A stretch of 35,349 nt of DNA from Verrucomicrobiota bacterium (GCA_003219695.1 QHQA01000102.1:1-35349); one strand, 5' to 3'; positions 1 to 8,770 are shown, counted from the first letter of the stretch. Notes: generated by a model from the sequence alone, not told the origin. Program-made: numbers and translations.

Positions 1-2
1 GA

Positions 3-899
3 GTGCTGGCAGTGGGCGACGAAGCCAAGCGCATGCTCGGCCGCACGCCGGCGAATATCGTTGCCGTGCGCCCGCTGAAGGATGGGGTGATTGCCGACTT
101 TGAAGTTACCGAGGCGATGTTGCGGCATTTCATCAGCAAAGTGCACAATCGCCGGGTGCGCGTGAGACCGCGCGTGGTGATCGCAGTGCCCTCTGGGATC
201 ACCGAAGTAGAAAAGCGCGCGGTGCGTGAATCGGCGACCCACGCCGGCGCGCGAGAGGTTTATTTGATCGAAGAACCGATGGCAGCAGCAATCGGCGTGG
301 GACTTCCAGTGCAGGATCCCGCCGGCAACATGATCATCGATATCGGTGGAGGCACGACGGAGGTCGCCCTTATTTCGCTCTCAGGAATTGTATTTAGCCG
401 GAGCGTGCGCGTGGCCGGCGATGAGCTGGACGAGGCGATCGTACAGTACATGAAGCGCGCCTACAATTTAATGGTCGGCGAGCGCACCGCCGAGGAAATT
501 AAAATTAAAATCGGCTCGGCGTATCCGAGCGAAAAGGAAACCAGCGTCGAAGTGAAGGGGCGCGATCTGGTGGCTGGTTTGCCTAAGACGCTCATGATCA
601 CTTCTCAGGAAGTGCGGGAAGCGTTACTTGAACCGATCTCAACCATTGTCGATTCCGTGCGTATTACGCTGGAGCGGTGCCCGCCCGAGCTTTCGGCGGA
701 CCTCGTCGATCGGGGCTTGGTACTGGCGGGCGGAGGCGCGTTGCTGCGCGGCTTTGACAAACTTTTGAGTGAGGAAACAGGTTTGCCTGTCCATGTAGCC
801 GAAGATCCGCTTAGTGCCGTGGCGGAAGGGACCGGCAAATGCCTCAATGAACTTAAGTTTTTGCGTCAGGTGGCCTCAGCTGATCGCCAGTGGCGGTAG
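3..899 (+). CDS. mreB: Rod-shape-determining actin homologue MreB (5' partial)
   Basis: MreB polymerises under the inner membrane and positions the peptidoglycan elongation machinery. About 298 residues are present. The phosphate-binding [10 protein letters not shown] motif and the later [11 protein letters not shown] motif of the actin/Hsp70 ATPase fold are both visible, as is the EEPMAAAIG segment. Family members have about 340 residues and the frame is open to the window edge, so roughly the first 45 residues, including the first phosphate loop, lie outside. The GTG at 3 is only the first possible start codon inside the window, not the real start. It is followed after a repeat-filled gap of about 120 bases by mreC, mreD and a PBP2 gene, the classical elongasome order. 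Identification is secure. Confidence 0.96.
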   Translation: MLAVGDEAKRMLGRTPANIVAVRPLKDGVIADFEVTEAMLRHFISKVHNRRVRVRPRVVIAVPSGITEVEKRAVRESATHAGAREVYLIEEPMAAAIGVGLPVQDPAGNMIIDIGGGTTEVALISLSGIVFSRSVRVAGDELDEAIVQYMKRAYNLMVGERTAEEIKIKIGSAYPSEKETSVEVKGRDLVAGLPKTLMITSQEVREALLEPISTIVDSVRITLERCPPELSADLVDRGLVLAGGGALLRGFDKLLSEETGLPVHVAEDPLSAVAEGTGKCLNELKFLRQVASADRQWR

Positions 900-902
900 G
901 AA

Positions 903-1017
903 CAATTGCGGATTGCCGACACCGAAAGCCTTCACGTTCTCGCGACCGGAGGTCGGAGTTTCGGATTGCGGATTGATTTGCCTTTTTCCGCTGACGTTGA
1001 TCCGCAATCCGCAATTG
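903..1017. repeat. Intergenic inverted repeat between mreB and mreC
   Basis: A perfect 13-base inverted repeat, CAATTGCGGATTG at 903-915 and its complement at 1005-1017, encloses the mreB-mreC gap. A third partial copy, ATTGCGGATTG, lies at 965-975 and could pair with the same right arm. The left arm begins 3 bases after the mreB stop and the right arm ends 2 bases before the mreC ATG. The sequence can be read through in the mreC frame from a TTG at 906, but it looks like a repeat and not coding sequence. Confidence 0.7.
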
Positions 1018-1019
1018 CG

Positions 1020-1823
1020 ATGAGCCGCATAAATATCATCGCGCTGCTGATTTTTGGCGGAATTCTGGGGTACTTTCTCAGCTTCGGCCCGCAGACTACG
1101 CAGAAGTTCAAGGCAGTCGTGTATCAGTTGCTGTCGCCATTTTTGAATAGCGGCTCGGGGATTAAAAAGCAGATCACCTCGGTGCGCTCAGGCTTGAAGT
1201 CGCTCGAGCAATTGGAGCGCGAGAACACTGCGCTGCAGGTGGAAGATCGCCAGTTGCGCGCGACCAACCAGGCGCTGCGCGACGCGGAGCAGGAGGTGAA
1301 TCGTTTGCGCCACGCGCTCAATTATCGCGAGCGCTCCGTCTTTAAACTGATCGCGGCGGAGATCGTCACGCGCGATTCATCGACCTGGTGGCGAACGGTT
1401 ACGATTAACCGGGGCAAACGAGATGGCGTTGAAACAGATATGCCCGTAGTAACCGACGTAGGCCTGGTGGGAAAGACTACCACCGTAAGCGACAGCATCT
1501 CGGTTGTTTTGCTAGTTTCCGATGAAAGCTGCCGCGTCGCGGCAAAGGTGGAAGGAAGTCGCGAACAGGGAATTGTCTCTGGCGAAAGGGTAACAACGGG
1601 ATTGACCCCGCTTTTGGACTTGAATTTCCTATCGAAACAGGCTGACCTGAAACCCGATCAGAAAGTTTACACTTCAGGAGTAGGCGGCGTTTTCCCGTCT
1701 GGCTTGCTCATTGGCGGCGTGAAAAGTTTTCGCGTGCGCGAACTGGACAGCCAGGCGCAGCTGACACCGGCGGTCGATCTCTCGCATCTGGAGGACGTGT
1801 TCGTAGTGACGGGGCGAAGATGA
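1020..1823 (+). CDS. mreC: Rod-shape-determining protein MreC
   Basis: MreC is a bitopic inner-membrane protein whose periplasmic part links MreB/MreD to the PBP2-RodA synthase. From the ATG at 1020 the product has 267 residues: a membrane segment at about 4-22 (IIALLIFGGILGYFL), a coiled coil rich in Leu/Glu/Arg at about 55-95, then the two-lobed periplasmic beta domain with VGKTTTVSDSISVVLLVSD and VYTSGVGGVFPSGLLIGGV, the latter typical of the family. An in-frame TTG at 906 would add 38 residues, but these are encoded by an inverted repeat and place 42 residues before the membrane segment, so ATG 1020 is preferred. No clear ribosome binding site is seen. The stop overlaps the mreD start (ATGA). 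Confidence 0.93.
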   Translation: MSRINIIALLIFGGILGYFLSFGPQTTQKFKAVVYQLLSPFLNSGSGIKKQITSVRSGLKSLEQLERENTALQVEDRQLRATNQALRDAEQEVNRLRHALNYRERSVFKLIAAEIVTRDSSTWWRTVTINRGKRDGVETDMPVVTDVGLVGKTTTVSDSISVVLLVSDESCRVAAKVEGSREQGIVSGERVTTGLTPLLDLNFLSKQADLKPDQKVYTSGVGGVFPSGLLIGGVKSFRVRELDSQAQLTPAVDLSHLEDVFVVTGRR

Positions 1824-2362
1824 TATTCTTTATTCTTTTGCTGGTATCGGTGCTGGTGGCGCAGGTTGCGGAGCTTTTGATTCCCGCGCTGCCGTGGCTC
1901 TACAACGCGCATGTTTATATTGTGCCTGTGATTGTTTTCTATGGAGCGATGGCGCTGCCGTTTCCTCTAATGCTCGCGCTGGCGTTGTACGCCGGGATTT
2001 TGCTGGATGCCTTCACTGTGCAGGTGATCGGTGGGAAAGTTGAAATCTCAGCCGGATCATCGATACTGCTCTACGGTGTGCTGGCAGGAATAATGCATGG
2101 CCTGCGACCGCTCTTTGCCCGCGGCCACTGGGAAGTGCACTGCATCCTGAGCGGCATTTTCACCTCCTTTATAGTTCTGGCGCAATATCTCATGATCACG
2201 TTTCGTCGCGGTTCGCTTGTTTTTAACCGTGAAATTTGGTGGCAGATCGCTGGGCCCGGTCTCATTGCCATCGCGGTGGCGCCGATCCTGTTCTGGCTTT
2301 TGCAATGGCTGGGACGGATGACGGCTTATCCGTACGGCCCGGAAAGGGGGCCACTCGAATGA
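1820..2362 (+). CDS. mreD: Rod-shape-determining membrane protein MreD
   Basis: A polytopic inner-membrane protein of 180 residues with about five hydrophobic segments (first at 2-20, later ones near 30-60, 78-97, 106-130 and 140-165). Size, hydrophobicity and position between mreC and a PBP2 gene identify it as MreD, the membrane partner of MreC; the family is poorly conserved in sequence, so context carries much of the call. Start and stop are translationally coupled on both sides: its ATG overlaps the mreC TGA, and its own TGA (2360-2362) overlaps the ATG of the PBP2 gene at 2359. Confidence 0.9.
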   Translation: MIFFILLLVSVLVAQVAELLIPALPWLYNAHVYIVPVIVFYGAMALPFPLMLALALYAGILLDAFTVQVIGGKVEISAGSSILLYGVLAGIMHGLRPLFARGHWEVHCILSGIFTSFIVLAQYLMITFRRGSLVFNREIWWQIAGPGLIAIAVAPILFWLLQWLGRMTAYPYGPERGPLE

Positions 2363-4632
2363 ACCGACGCCGCATGGGCTCGCGTTTGAGGATTCAGTTT
2401 GTTGGCCTGTGCATGCTGCTGGGAATGGGTGCACTCGGCCTGCGGCTTTGGTGGATACAAGTCGCGCATGGCGCGGAATGGACTGCTCAGCTGCGCGGCA
2501 GTTCCCAGGCGACTGTGCGCATTCCGTCGGTACGCGGCGAGATCAAAGATCGCAACGGCGTTTCCCTTGTCCAAAACCGGGCCAGTTACGAGGTGGATTT
2601 TTATCTGCCGGAAATGGTCAAAGGCTATCGCGAGCGTTTCGGTTCGCCGCCCCTCACTGAATATCGAGCCATCATCAACGGCATGCCGAAAGATTTGAAG
2701 GAGCCGGACATCATTAAGATTGTCAACAACGGCATCGTCCCTCGTCTGAACGAGCTCGATCTGGCGCGCGACTACAACGCCGGGCGGCTGGAGCGGCATT
2801 TTCGCAACGAGACCGAGGTCCCGTTCTCTTACATCAAGGACATCGATTTCCCCATGATGGCGAAATTTTCAGAGCACGATGTCGGATTACCCGGGGTGGA
2901 TATCGCGATCAAACCGGTACGCTCTTATGTTTATGGCGCGCTGGCCACCCACATTCTCGGTTACGTCGGCATGCCTGACGATGTGGATAAAGATGAAGCG
3001 AGGAAATTCACCTTTTACCAGGCGGACATGGAAGGAAAATCGAACATCGAAAAAACGATGGACGAATATCTGCGCGGGAAGCCCGGCGTGCGCTATTTGC
3101 GCAAGAACGCCAAAGGGATAATCGACGGTGTCCTGCGTGAAGATCCGCCGCAACAAGGCGCCAACGTTTTTCTGACGATCGACGCACGCATCCAGGCAAT
3201 CGCAGAGGAAGCGCTGCGCGCCGTGAGCCGGGCCGGAGCGGTCGTGGTCGATCCAAACAACGGTAACATTTTGGCGATGGCTTCTGTCCCATCGTTCGAT
3301 CCGAATACTTTCATCCCGAGCATCAAAGCGAAGGATTGGAAAGCGCTGCAAAAAGATGAAGGCGATCCGTTAGTCAACCGCACGATTAGCTGCCTACCGC
3401 CAGGCTCAACATTCAAGCTCATCACGTCGCTCGCCGGATTGCGGGGCACGAAAAATCTCGCAAACGCGCATTTCAACTGCGGAGGCGGTGTGAGTTACGG
3501 CGATCACTTTTTCAGATGTTGGGTAGCCGAAAAGCATTACACGCACGGGAACATCGGACTCGCCGATGCGATTAAGGTATCCTGTGACTCCTTCTTCTAT
3601 CAGTACGGAAATGCAGCTGGCATTCAGTCGCTTGACGTCGTTGGCAAGATGTTGGGAATTGGCGAAGAATCGGGCCTGCAACTATCGGGCGAACAAAGCG
3701 GCAATATGCCGGGGCCCGAGTGGATGCAAATTCACCATCCGCAGGAGAGGTGGTCGCAGGCGCAAACGGCCAATGTTTCGATCGGCCAGGGCTACACACT
3801 TGTCTCGCCTCTTCAATTGGCGATGGCCTACGCGACGATCGCAAACGGCGGCGTGTGCTATTACCCACGGCTAGTGGATCGAGTTTTGAACCAAGACGGC
3901 TCTCCTGTGCTGGACGCGCATGGCAATGTCGCAGTGCCTCAGACGCCACGAGTGCGATCGGACTTACGTCAGGAAATCTCACCTGACAAAATTGACCTTG
4001 TGCGCAAAGGCCTTTGGAAAGTTGTTAACGAAGATGGAGGAACCGGTGGCAGAGCGCGTTTGAAAGATTGGGTGGTGGCGGGGAAGACCGGCACCGCGCA
4101 GGCCAGCGACCGTGGCCGCGAGGAAAACGTTGCGTGGTTTGCTTGTTTCGCGCCGTTTGACCATCCGAAGTATGTCGTCGTCGTGATGGTACAGGGCGCC
4201 TCTGGGCACGGCGGCGAGGTCGCGGGCCCGATCGCCACACGCATTCTCGAACGCGCGCTCGCGCAGGATGAAGGCAAGTTTGATATGCAGGTCGCCTGGC
4301 TCGCACCCGCACATAAGGCCAATCCGCTCCAATTGATCAAAGCAGTGACTTATCACGACACGGGCGGCAATCTCGGCAGCGATGATGAAGAAAATGCCAG
4401 CGATTCGCAGACTGCCACTGCCCAAATGGCTAGCTCAGACGCATCGCCAGATGTCGAACCGGAAGCCGATTCGGCAGGGAAAGTCCGGCGCCGCGGCGCT
4501 CCTGTGCAGCGCGCCCTTCCGGTTGCGGCTCCTGCTCCGCGCCGCAACTTTTTTCAGCGCCTCTTCGGAATACGTCCGCAACCGGCGCCTGCGCCAGCGC
4601 CGCAGCCTACCCGCCGGCGCGGAACACCATGA
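2359..4632 (+). CDS. mrdA: Penicillin-binding protein 2, elongation transpeptidase
   Basis: The class B penicillin-binding protein of the elongasome cross-links peptidoglycan in the periplasm. The product has 757 residues: a short basic N-terminus, one membrane anchor at about 12-33, the dimerisation/pedestal domain with RGEIKDRNG, then the transpeptidase domain. The catalytic motifs are all visible: STFK with Ser350 and Lys353, SCD at 408-410 (the SxN-equivalent), and KTGT at 576-579. E. coli PBP2 has 633 residues; the excess here is mostly a C-terminal tail of about 120 residues, acidic first (DDEENASD) and then Pro/Ala/Arg-rich. The ATG at 2359 is chosen because it overlaps the mreD stop; a GTG at 2236 lies inside mreD. 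No rodA follows within the window. Confidence 0.95.
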   Translation: MNRRRMGSRLRIQFVGLCMLLGMGALGLRLWWIQVAHGAEWTAQLRGSSQATVRIPSVRGEIKDRNGVSLVQNRASYEVDFYLPEMVKGYRERFGSPPLTEYRAIINGMPKDLKEPDIIKIVNNGIVPRLNELDLARDYNAGRLERHFRNETEVPFSYIKDIDFPMMAKFSEHDVGLPGVDIAIKPVRSYVYGALATHILGYVGMPDDVDKDEARKFTFYQADMEGKSNIEKTMDEYLRGKPGVRYLRKNAKGIIDGVLREDPPQQGANVFLTIDARIQAIAEEALRAVSRAGAVVVDPNNGNILAMASVPSFDPNTFIPSIKAKDWKALQKDEGDPLVNRTISCLPPGSTFKLITSLAGLRGTKNLANAHFNCGGGVSYGDHFFRCWVAEKHYTHGNIGLADAIKVSCDSFFYQYGNAAGIQSLDVVGKMLGIGEESGLQLSGEQSGNMPGPEWMQIHHPQERWSQAQTANVSIGQGYTLVSPLQLAMAYATIANGGVCYYPRLVDRVLNQDGSPVLDAHGNVAVPQTPRVRSDLRQEISPDKIDLVRKGLWKVVNEDGGTGGRARLKDWVVAGKTGTAQASDRGREENVAWFACFAPFDHPKYVVVVMVQGASGHGGEVAGPIATRILERALAQDEGKFDMQVAWLAPAHKANPLQLIKAVTYHDTGGNLGSDDEENASDSQTATAQMASSDASPDVEPEADSAGKVRRRGAPVQRALPVAAPAPRRNFFQRLFGIRPQPAPAPAPQPTRRRGTP

Positions 4633-4707
4633 TGAACCATCAGTCAGAACCATTGCGGCAGGACGTATCGGCAGTCTGGCCTATGACTGATCAACCTCTT
4701 CAATTTT

Positions 4708-6282
4708 ATGATAGACAAAGTAAGAAAGATTTTGGGTCTTCCCTCACGCAAGACCGGCAACAAACTGATACTGAGCGTGGAAAAACTCGAGACTCGCGTC
4801 GCGCTGCTCGAGAATGGCCGCCTCGAGGAATACAGTGTCGAGCGTAGAACTTCGCGCAACATTGTCGGGAGCATTTACAAGGGCAAAGTCAAAAACATCG
4901 AGATGGGTTTAAAGGCGATGTTTGTTGACATCGGCTTCGAAAAAAACGCGTTCCTTCATTTTTGGGATGCGATTCCCGCCGCACTGGACAGCGGCATTGA
5001 AGAAATCGATCGCCGCGCGAGCAAGCGGCCTCGAAAACGGATCACCGTAAAAGACATACCCGGCATTTACCCGGTGGGCTCGGATGTCATCGTACAGGTG
5101 ACCAAGGGCCCGATCGGCACCAAGGGGCCAAGGGTAACGACCAATCTCAGTTTTGCCGGGCGCTACCTGGTGCTGATGCCCTTCAGTGACCGCAGCGGCA
5201 TCTCGCGAAAAATCGAGAACCCCAAAGAACGCGAGCGGCTGCGCAAGATTCTGCGTGAACTGGATATTCCCGAAGGGGTCGGCGTCATCATTCGCACGGT
5301 CGGCGAAGGCCAGCGGGCACGATATTTCGTGCGCGATCTGCGTTTCCTTCTTGATCAGTGGACCAAAGTCGAGCAGGCGATTCGCGAAAACCCAGCTCCA
5401 TGCCGGGTCTTTGAGGAACCGGACTTGGTTGAGCGAACCGTGCGCGATTTTCTGACCGAAGAAATCGACGAGGTCGTTTGCGATGATCGCACAGCCACCG
5501 ATCGGATGGTGGAAATGATCGGGCAGATTTCCCGGCGCGCGCGGAACCGGGTCCGCTTTTACGATAACCCGACGCCGATCTTCGAAACGTACGGTGTGCA
5601 AAAACAAATCGACGATGCGTTCCACCGGCAGGTTTGGTTGAAGTGTGGTGGCTATATTGTGATCGATGAGACCGAAGCGTTGGTAGCGATTGATGTGAAT
5701 ACTGGCCGCAACAAAGGCGGGCGCGATGTGGAGAAAACAATTTTGCAGACGAACCTCGAGGCGGCAGATGAAATCGCGCGCCAGCTCCGGTTACGAAACA
5801 TCGGCGGATTGATCATAGCCGATTTCATCGACATGAAGAGCCGCAAAGACCAGCAGGCAGTTTACAGTTTGATGAAGGAGCGGCTCAGACGCGACAAAGC
5901 TAGGACGCATGTTCTGCCCATTTCACAGCTTGGCCTGATGGAAATGACCCGCCAGCGAGCGCAGGAAAGCCTCAGCGAGACAATCTACCAGAACTGCCCC
6001 TACTGCGGCGGTCGCGGGGTGGTGAAAACCTCCATGACCACAAGCGTGGAGTTGCACCGGACTCTCAACACGGTCATGCGCAAATACCAGGACAGCATCC
6101 ACGACATTCGCGTGATTCTAAACCCCGACGTCTTGAAGCGATTAAAAGAGGAAGACGAAGAACTATTGGTGGAGCTGGAGCGCCGTTATGCAGGTCGTCT
6201 GGTGTTCCGCGGCGATCCCACGTTTCACCAGGAGAAGTTTGTCATCACCGACGCAAATACCGGGGCGGAGCTGAAATCTTAA
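4708..6282 (+). CDS. rng: Ribonuclease G/E family endoribonuclease
   Basis: Single-strand-specific endonuclease of the RNase E/G family, acting in 16S rRNA 5' maturation and mRNA decay. The 524-residue product resembles RNase G in lacking the long C-terminal scaffold of RNase E. An N-terminal S1 domain (about 35-125, with GSIYKGKVKNIEMGLKAMFV) is followed by RNase H-like and DNase I-like parts. The metal-binding Asp329 (DVNTG) and Asp372 (DFIDM) are 43 residues apart, as Asp303 and Asp346 are in E. coli RNase E. The zinc-link CPYCGG has Cys430 and Cys433. The position after mre/PBP2 genes parallels enterobacterial mreBCD-rng, suggesting a shared elongation/RNA-processing operon. There are 75 bases between the PBP2 stop and this start and no obvious terminator. 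Confidence 0.94.
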   Translation: MIDKVRKILGLPSRKTGNKLILSVEKLETRVALLENGRLEEYSVERRTSRNIVGSIYKGKVKNIEMGLKAMFVDIGFEKNAFLHFWDAIPAALDSGIEEIDRRASKRPRKRITVKDIPGIYPVGSDVIVQVTKGPIGTKGPRVTTNLSFAGRYLVLMPFSDRSGISRKIENPKERERLRKILRELDIPEGVGVIIRTVGEGQRARYFVRDLRFLLDQWTKVEQAIRENPAPCRVFEEPDLVERTVRDFLTEEIDEVVCDDRTATDRMVEMIGQISRRARNRVRFYDNPTPIFETYGVQKQIDDAFHRQVWLKCGGYIVIDETEALVAIDVNTGRNKGGRDVEKTILQTNLEAADEIARQLRLRNIGGLIIADFIDMKSRKDQQAVYSLMKERLRRDKARTHVLPISQLGLMEMTRQRAQESLSETIYQNCPYCGGRGVVKTSMTTSVELHRTLNTVMRKYQDSIHDIRVILNPDVLKRLKEEDEELLVELERRYAGRLVFRGDPTFHQEKFVITDANTGAELKS

Positions 6283-6413
6283 GACGGGCAGCCGGTCTGA
6301 AAAGATACTTGCAATTTTGGGCGTCCCGGCTCACACTCGCGGCATCCAAACGAAGAGTGAGATTCGTTATTGACCTAGACGCTCCAATATGTTTGGAGTG
6401 GGAAAACTTAACC

Positions 6414-6421
6414 AAAAGGAG
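6414..6421 (+). promoter_or_regulatory. Strong ribosome binding site of the outer-membrane protein gene
   Basis: AAAAGGAG lies 7 bases before ATG 6429, the best Shine-Dalgarno match in this half of the window. It decides the start: the reading frame extends upstream to an ATG at 6309, but that would bury the signal peptide 40 residues inside the protein. A 6-base inverted repeat (CTCCAA at 6382-6387, TTGGAG at 6393-6398) sits in the leader. Confidence 0.75.
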
Positions 6422-6428
6422 AAATAAA

Positions 6429-7181
6429 ATGAAAAAACTGGTGTTGGGCTTTTGCAGCCTTGCTGCATTTGCTTCGGTTGCGTTTGCCGGAACTGAAACC
6501 TATGGAGGAAAGGAGATCAAGCAGGTGGCTCCGCCGCCGTGCCCGGAATGGTACAGCGATCAGGAGTTTAACGTGAGCCTGTGGGGAACCTACATTTTCA
6601 CTGCAAACAACTGGCAAGATGATCGCTACTTTTTGGCCGACCATGCTTGGGGCGGTGGCATAGATGCCAAATACTTTTTCCATCGTTACTTCGGCGTTGG
6701 AGTTGAAGGCTGGATGGTCGATGCCAGGCAGGCGCGCGAAAATATTTTCGTCGATCTTAGCGACGGGATTTTTGAGCGTAGCTTTCACAACGTGAATAAG
6801 GGCATCGGAGCGGTGCTGGGGACGTTCACCTTCCGCTTCCCCATTCACTGCTCCCGCTTTTCACCCTACATTTGGGGTGGTGGTGGCGGAATCTTTGGCG
6901 GTGGCCAGCGGCCGGTCAATCAGTGGTTCCGCGAAGGGCCAGGCGGAACGGCTGTAACAGGACCCGGTGGGCTTATTAGCAACGGGGGCGAGGGCTTCGA
7001 CATTCTCAAGACGGTTGGTCGTACGGATAGCCAGGCAGAGGGAATTGGCCAGATCGGGGCTGGCATCGAAGTGCGCTTTACGCCGCACATCGGTTGGGTC
7101 AGTGATTTCAGCTGGAACTTTGTCAACGGTCCAGACAACAACTTCGGCATGGCCCGCACCGGCATAAACTTCGCCTTCTAA
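6429..7181 (+). CDS. Outer-membrane beta-barrel protein
   Basis: A 250-residue exported protein. Residues 1-21 form a standard signal peptide (MKKLVLGFCSLAAFASVAFA, cleavage before GTETYGG). The mature part alternates aromatic and glycine residues as in transmembrane beta strands (for example NVSLWGTYIFTA, FGVGVEGWMV, SPYIWGGGGGIFGG, GQIGAGIEVRF) and ends in Phe, the usual Bam recognition residue of outer-membrane barrels. A Gly/Pro-rich stretch near 160-185 is probably a surface loop. The exact family is not recognised; an OmpA/OmpW-like small barrel is likely. A strong ribosome binding site before it and a strong terminator after it suggest an abundantly expressed single-gene unit. Confidence 0.85.
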   Translation: MKKLVLGFCSLAAFASVAFAGTETYGGKEIKQVAPPPCPEWYSDQEFNVSLWGTYIFTANNWQDDRYFLADHAWGGGIDAKYFFHRYFGVGVEGWMVDARQARENIFVDLSDGIFERSFHNVNKGIGAVLGTFTFRFPIHCSRFSPYIWGGGGGIFGGGQRPVNQWFREGPGGTAVTGPGGLISNGGEGFDILKTVGRTDSQAEGIGQIGAGIEVRFTPHIGWVSDFSWNFVNGPDNNFGMARTGINFAF

Positions 7182-7202
7182 AACAGCAACGGATTTGCTA
7201 GC

Positions 7203-7234
7203 GCGGCGTCCGGAACACCGGACGCCGCTTTTTT
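7203..7234 (+). terminator. Rho-independent terminator after the outer-membrane protein gene
   Basis: A perfect 11-base GC-rich stem (GCGGCGTCCGG at 7203-7213 pairing with 7218-7228) with an AACA loop is followed directly by six T at 7229-7234. This is the clearest intrinsic terminator in the window. It starts 21 bases after the stop of the barrel-protein gene. Confidence 0.93.
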
Positions 7235-7253
7235 GTACGCGTAACGCAAGGAG

Positions 7254-7274
7254 CGGCGGTTTTTTGAACCGCCG
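7254..7274. repeat. Hairpin repeat of the GAGCGGCGG type
   Basis: CGGCGGTT at 7254-7261 pairs perfectly with AACCGCCG at 7267-7274 around a TTTTG loop. It lies 20 bases beyond the terminator and is preceded by GAG. The same word GAGCGGCGG heads another hairpin on the other strand at 26282-26304, so this is probably a dispersed repeat. No T-tract follows, so it is not called a terminator. Confidence 0.55.
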
Positions 7275-7337
7275 AATTGGGGCGTTGGGCCGCCATCTGC
7301 GATTCGCGTTTGCGAACGCCGGCATGCGCACGAAATT

Positions 7338-8477
7338 ATGCTGATGTCTTTTGCCGAAACCTTGGACAGCCTTGCTCTGAGAAAATCGGAGTTGATCGAG
7401 CAGTTCGAGTCTCTGATCGCACCGAAATCGGATCAGGAACTCGAAGCAATGGCGCAAACTTCGCGTTCGCTCACGCTCCAGAACTTTGGACGCACGATGC
7501 GCCTGTTCGCTCCACTGTATCTCTCGAACGAATGCATCAATAATTGCCGATACTGCGGTTTCTCGCGCGATAATCCGATCCTTCGCGTCACGCTTGGCGT
7601 CGATGAAGTCGTTGCCGAAGCGCAGCATCTCGCCCGACAAGGATTTCGCCAGATTCTTCTCGTAGCGGGCGAGCAGCCCAAATTTGTGAGCCGCGATTAT
7701 CTTGCCGAATGCGTGCGCGCGCTCGCGTCTGATTTTTCGTCCATCTCCATCGAGGTCGGCCCCATGGAGATCGAGGATTATGTGCCGATCATCGAAGCTG
7801 GCGCGGAAGGGCTAGTCGTTTACCAGGAAACCTACAATCGCGGTGTGTATGCCGAGATGCACACCGCCGGGCCGAAACGCGATTTCAATTTCCGGCTGGA
7901 TTGCGCCGAGCGCGGTTACGCAGCTGGTTTTCGCCGGCTCGGCATCGGCGCACTCATTGGTCTGTCGCGCTGGCAGGATGAAGCCATCGCCCTGGCAGCG
8001 CACCTGGAATATTTGTTTAAGCACTGTTGGCAAGCGCAAATCAGCGTGAGCTTGCCGCGGCTGCGTCCGGCCGCCGGCGGATTTCGTCCACTATTCTCGA
8101 TGACTGATCGCGAACTGGTGCAATTGGTCTGCGCGCTGCGGATTACCTTTCCGCAACTCGGCATCGTACTCAGTACACGCGAGCGCGCGTCGCTGCGGGA
8201 TTCGTTGGTGTTGCTCGGAGTGACGATGATGAGCGCCGGCAGCCATACCGAGCCGGGCGGTTACACCCGGCAGGGTCGGGAACATTTGCATCGCACCGTG
8301 CGGGGCCGCATCGTCGCGCCGGAGTATCAGGACGGTGAAGATCAACTCGCCACCGGCCAGTTCGAGATTAGCGACGAACGTTCCCCGGCCGAAATCGCCG
8401 CAGTTCTTCGCCGTCGCGGGCTCGAACCGGTTTGGAAAGATTGGGACCAAGCCCTCCAAGGAGCCATGGCTTCCTAG
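7338..8477 (+). CDS. thiH: 2-iminoacetate synthase ThiH (radical SAM)
   Basis: ThiH cleaves tyrosine with a radical SAM mechanism to give 2-iminoacetate (dehydroglycine) and p-cresol for assembly of the thiazole ring of thiamine. The 379-residue length is normal. The 4Fe-4S ligands of the CxxxCxxC motif are Cys66, Cys70 and Cys73 within ECINNCRYCGF. The downstream family segments IEVGPMEIEDY, YQETYNRGVY and MMSAGSHTEPGGY are clear. An alternative ATG lies two codons in. thiS follows 48 bases downstream on the same strand. thiG, the synthase that uses both products, is not in the window. No thiamine-pyrophosphate riboswitch was recognised in the upstream gap. Confidence 0.95.
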   Translation: MLMSFAETLDSLALRKSELIEQFESLIAPKSDQELEAMAQTSRSLTLQNFGRTMRLFAPLYLSNECINNCRYCGFSRDNPILRVTLGVDEVVAEAQHLARQGFRQILLVAGEQPKFVSRDYLAECVRALASDFSSISIEVGPMEIEDYVPIIEAGAEGLVVYQETYNRGVYAEMHTAGPKRDFNFRLDCAERGYAAGFRRLGIGALIGLSRWQDEAIALAAHLEYLFKHCWQAQISVSLPRLRPAAGGFRPLFSMTDRELVQLVCALRITFPQLGIVLSTRERASLRDSLVLLGVTMMSAGSHTEPGGYTRQGREHLHRTVRGRIVAPEYQDGEDQLATGQFEISDERSPAEIAAVLRRRGLEPVWKDWDQALQGAMAS

Positions 8478-8525
8478 CCGCCGCTTGGACACGAGGGCTG
8501 GGAAGCCGTCATTCCTCGTCTAGTA

Positions 8526-8726
8526 ATGAAAATTTCACTCAATGGCGAATCCGTTGATACGCGCGAAGACAAAACGATCGCGGAGCTGATCGATCGTTAT
8601 CAATTGCCGCCACAATCCATTTTGGTCGAACACAACGGCCTCGCCGTGCATCACCATGAATGGGCGGAGCGATCATTATCCGACGGCGACCGCATCGAAT
8701 TTATCCGCGTCGTCGCCGGCGGGTAG
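8526..8726 (+). CDS. thiS: Sulfur carrier protein ThiS
   Basis: A 66-residue ubiquitin-fold protein that carries sulfur as a C-terminal thiocarboxylate to thiazole synthase. It begins MKISLNGE and ends in the obligatory Gly-Gly (VVAGG, residues 65-66), which is adenylylated by ThiF/MoeB-type enzymes. DKTIAELID and the GDRIEFI strand match the family. Located 48 bases after thiH and probably co-transcribed. The 3' end faces the 3' end of the minus-strand protease gene, with a 44-base gap. Confidence 0.94.
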   Translation: MKISLNGESVDTREDKTIAELIDRYQLPPQSILVEHNGLAVHHHEWAERSLSDGDRIEFIRVVAGG

Positions 8727-8770
8727 CAAAAATAATATACTCGGTTTTTGCGCAGACAGATCGGGTCTAA

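Noticed and set aside
906-1019. Upstream TTG start for mreC
   Set aside because: The 38 extra residues are encoded by an inverted repeat and would displace the membrane anchor from the N-terminus.
2236-2358. GTG start for the PBP2 gene inside mreD
   Set aside because: The ATG at 2359 overlaps the mreD stop in the coupled manner of this operon and gives the normal basic N-terminus before the anchor.
6370-6398. Sigma-70 promoter before the outer-membrane protein gene
   Set aside because: TTGACC at 6370-6375 has no acceptable -10 element at 16-18 bases.
7182-7337. Thiamine-pyrophosphate riboswitch before thiH
   Set aside because: The gap holds a terminator and a hairpin repeat; the conserved CTGAGA and ACCTGAT blocks of the thi-box are not present.
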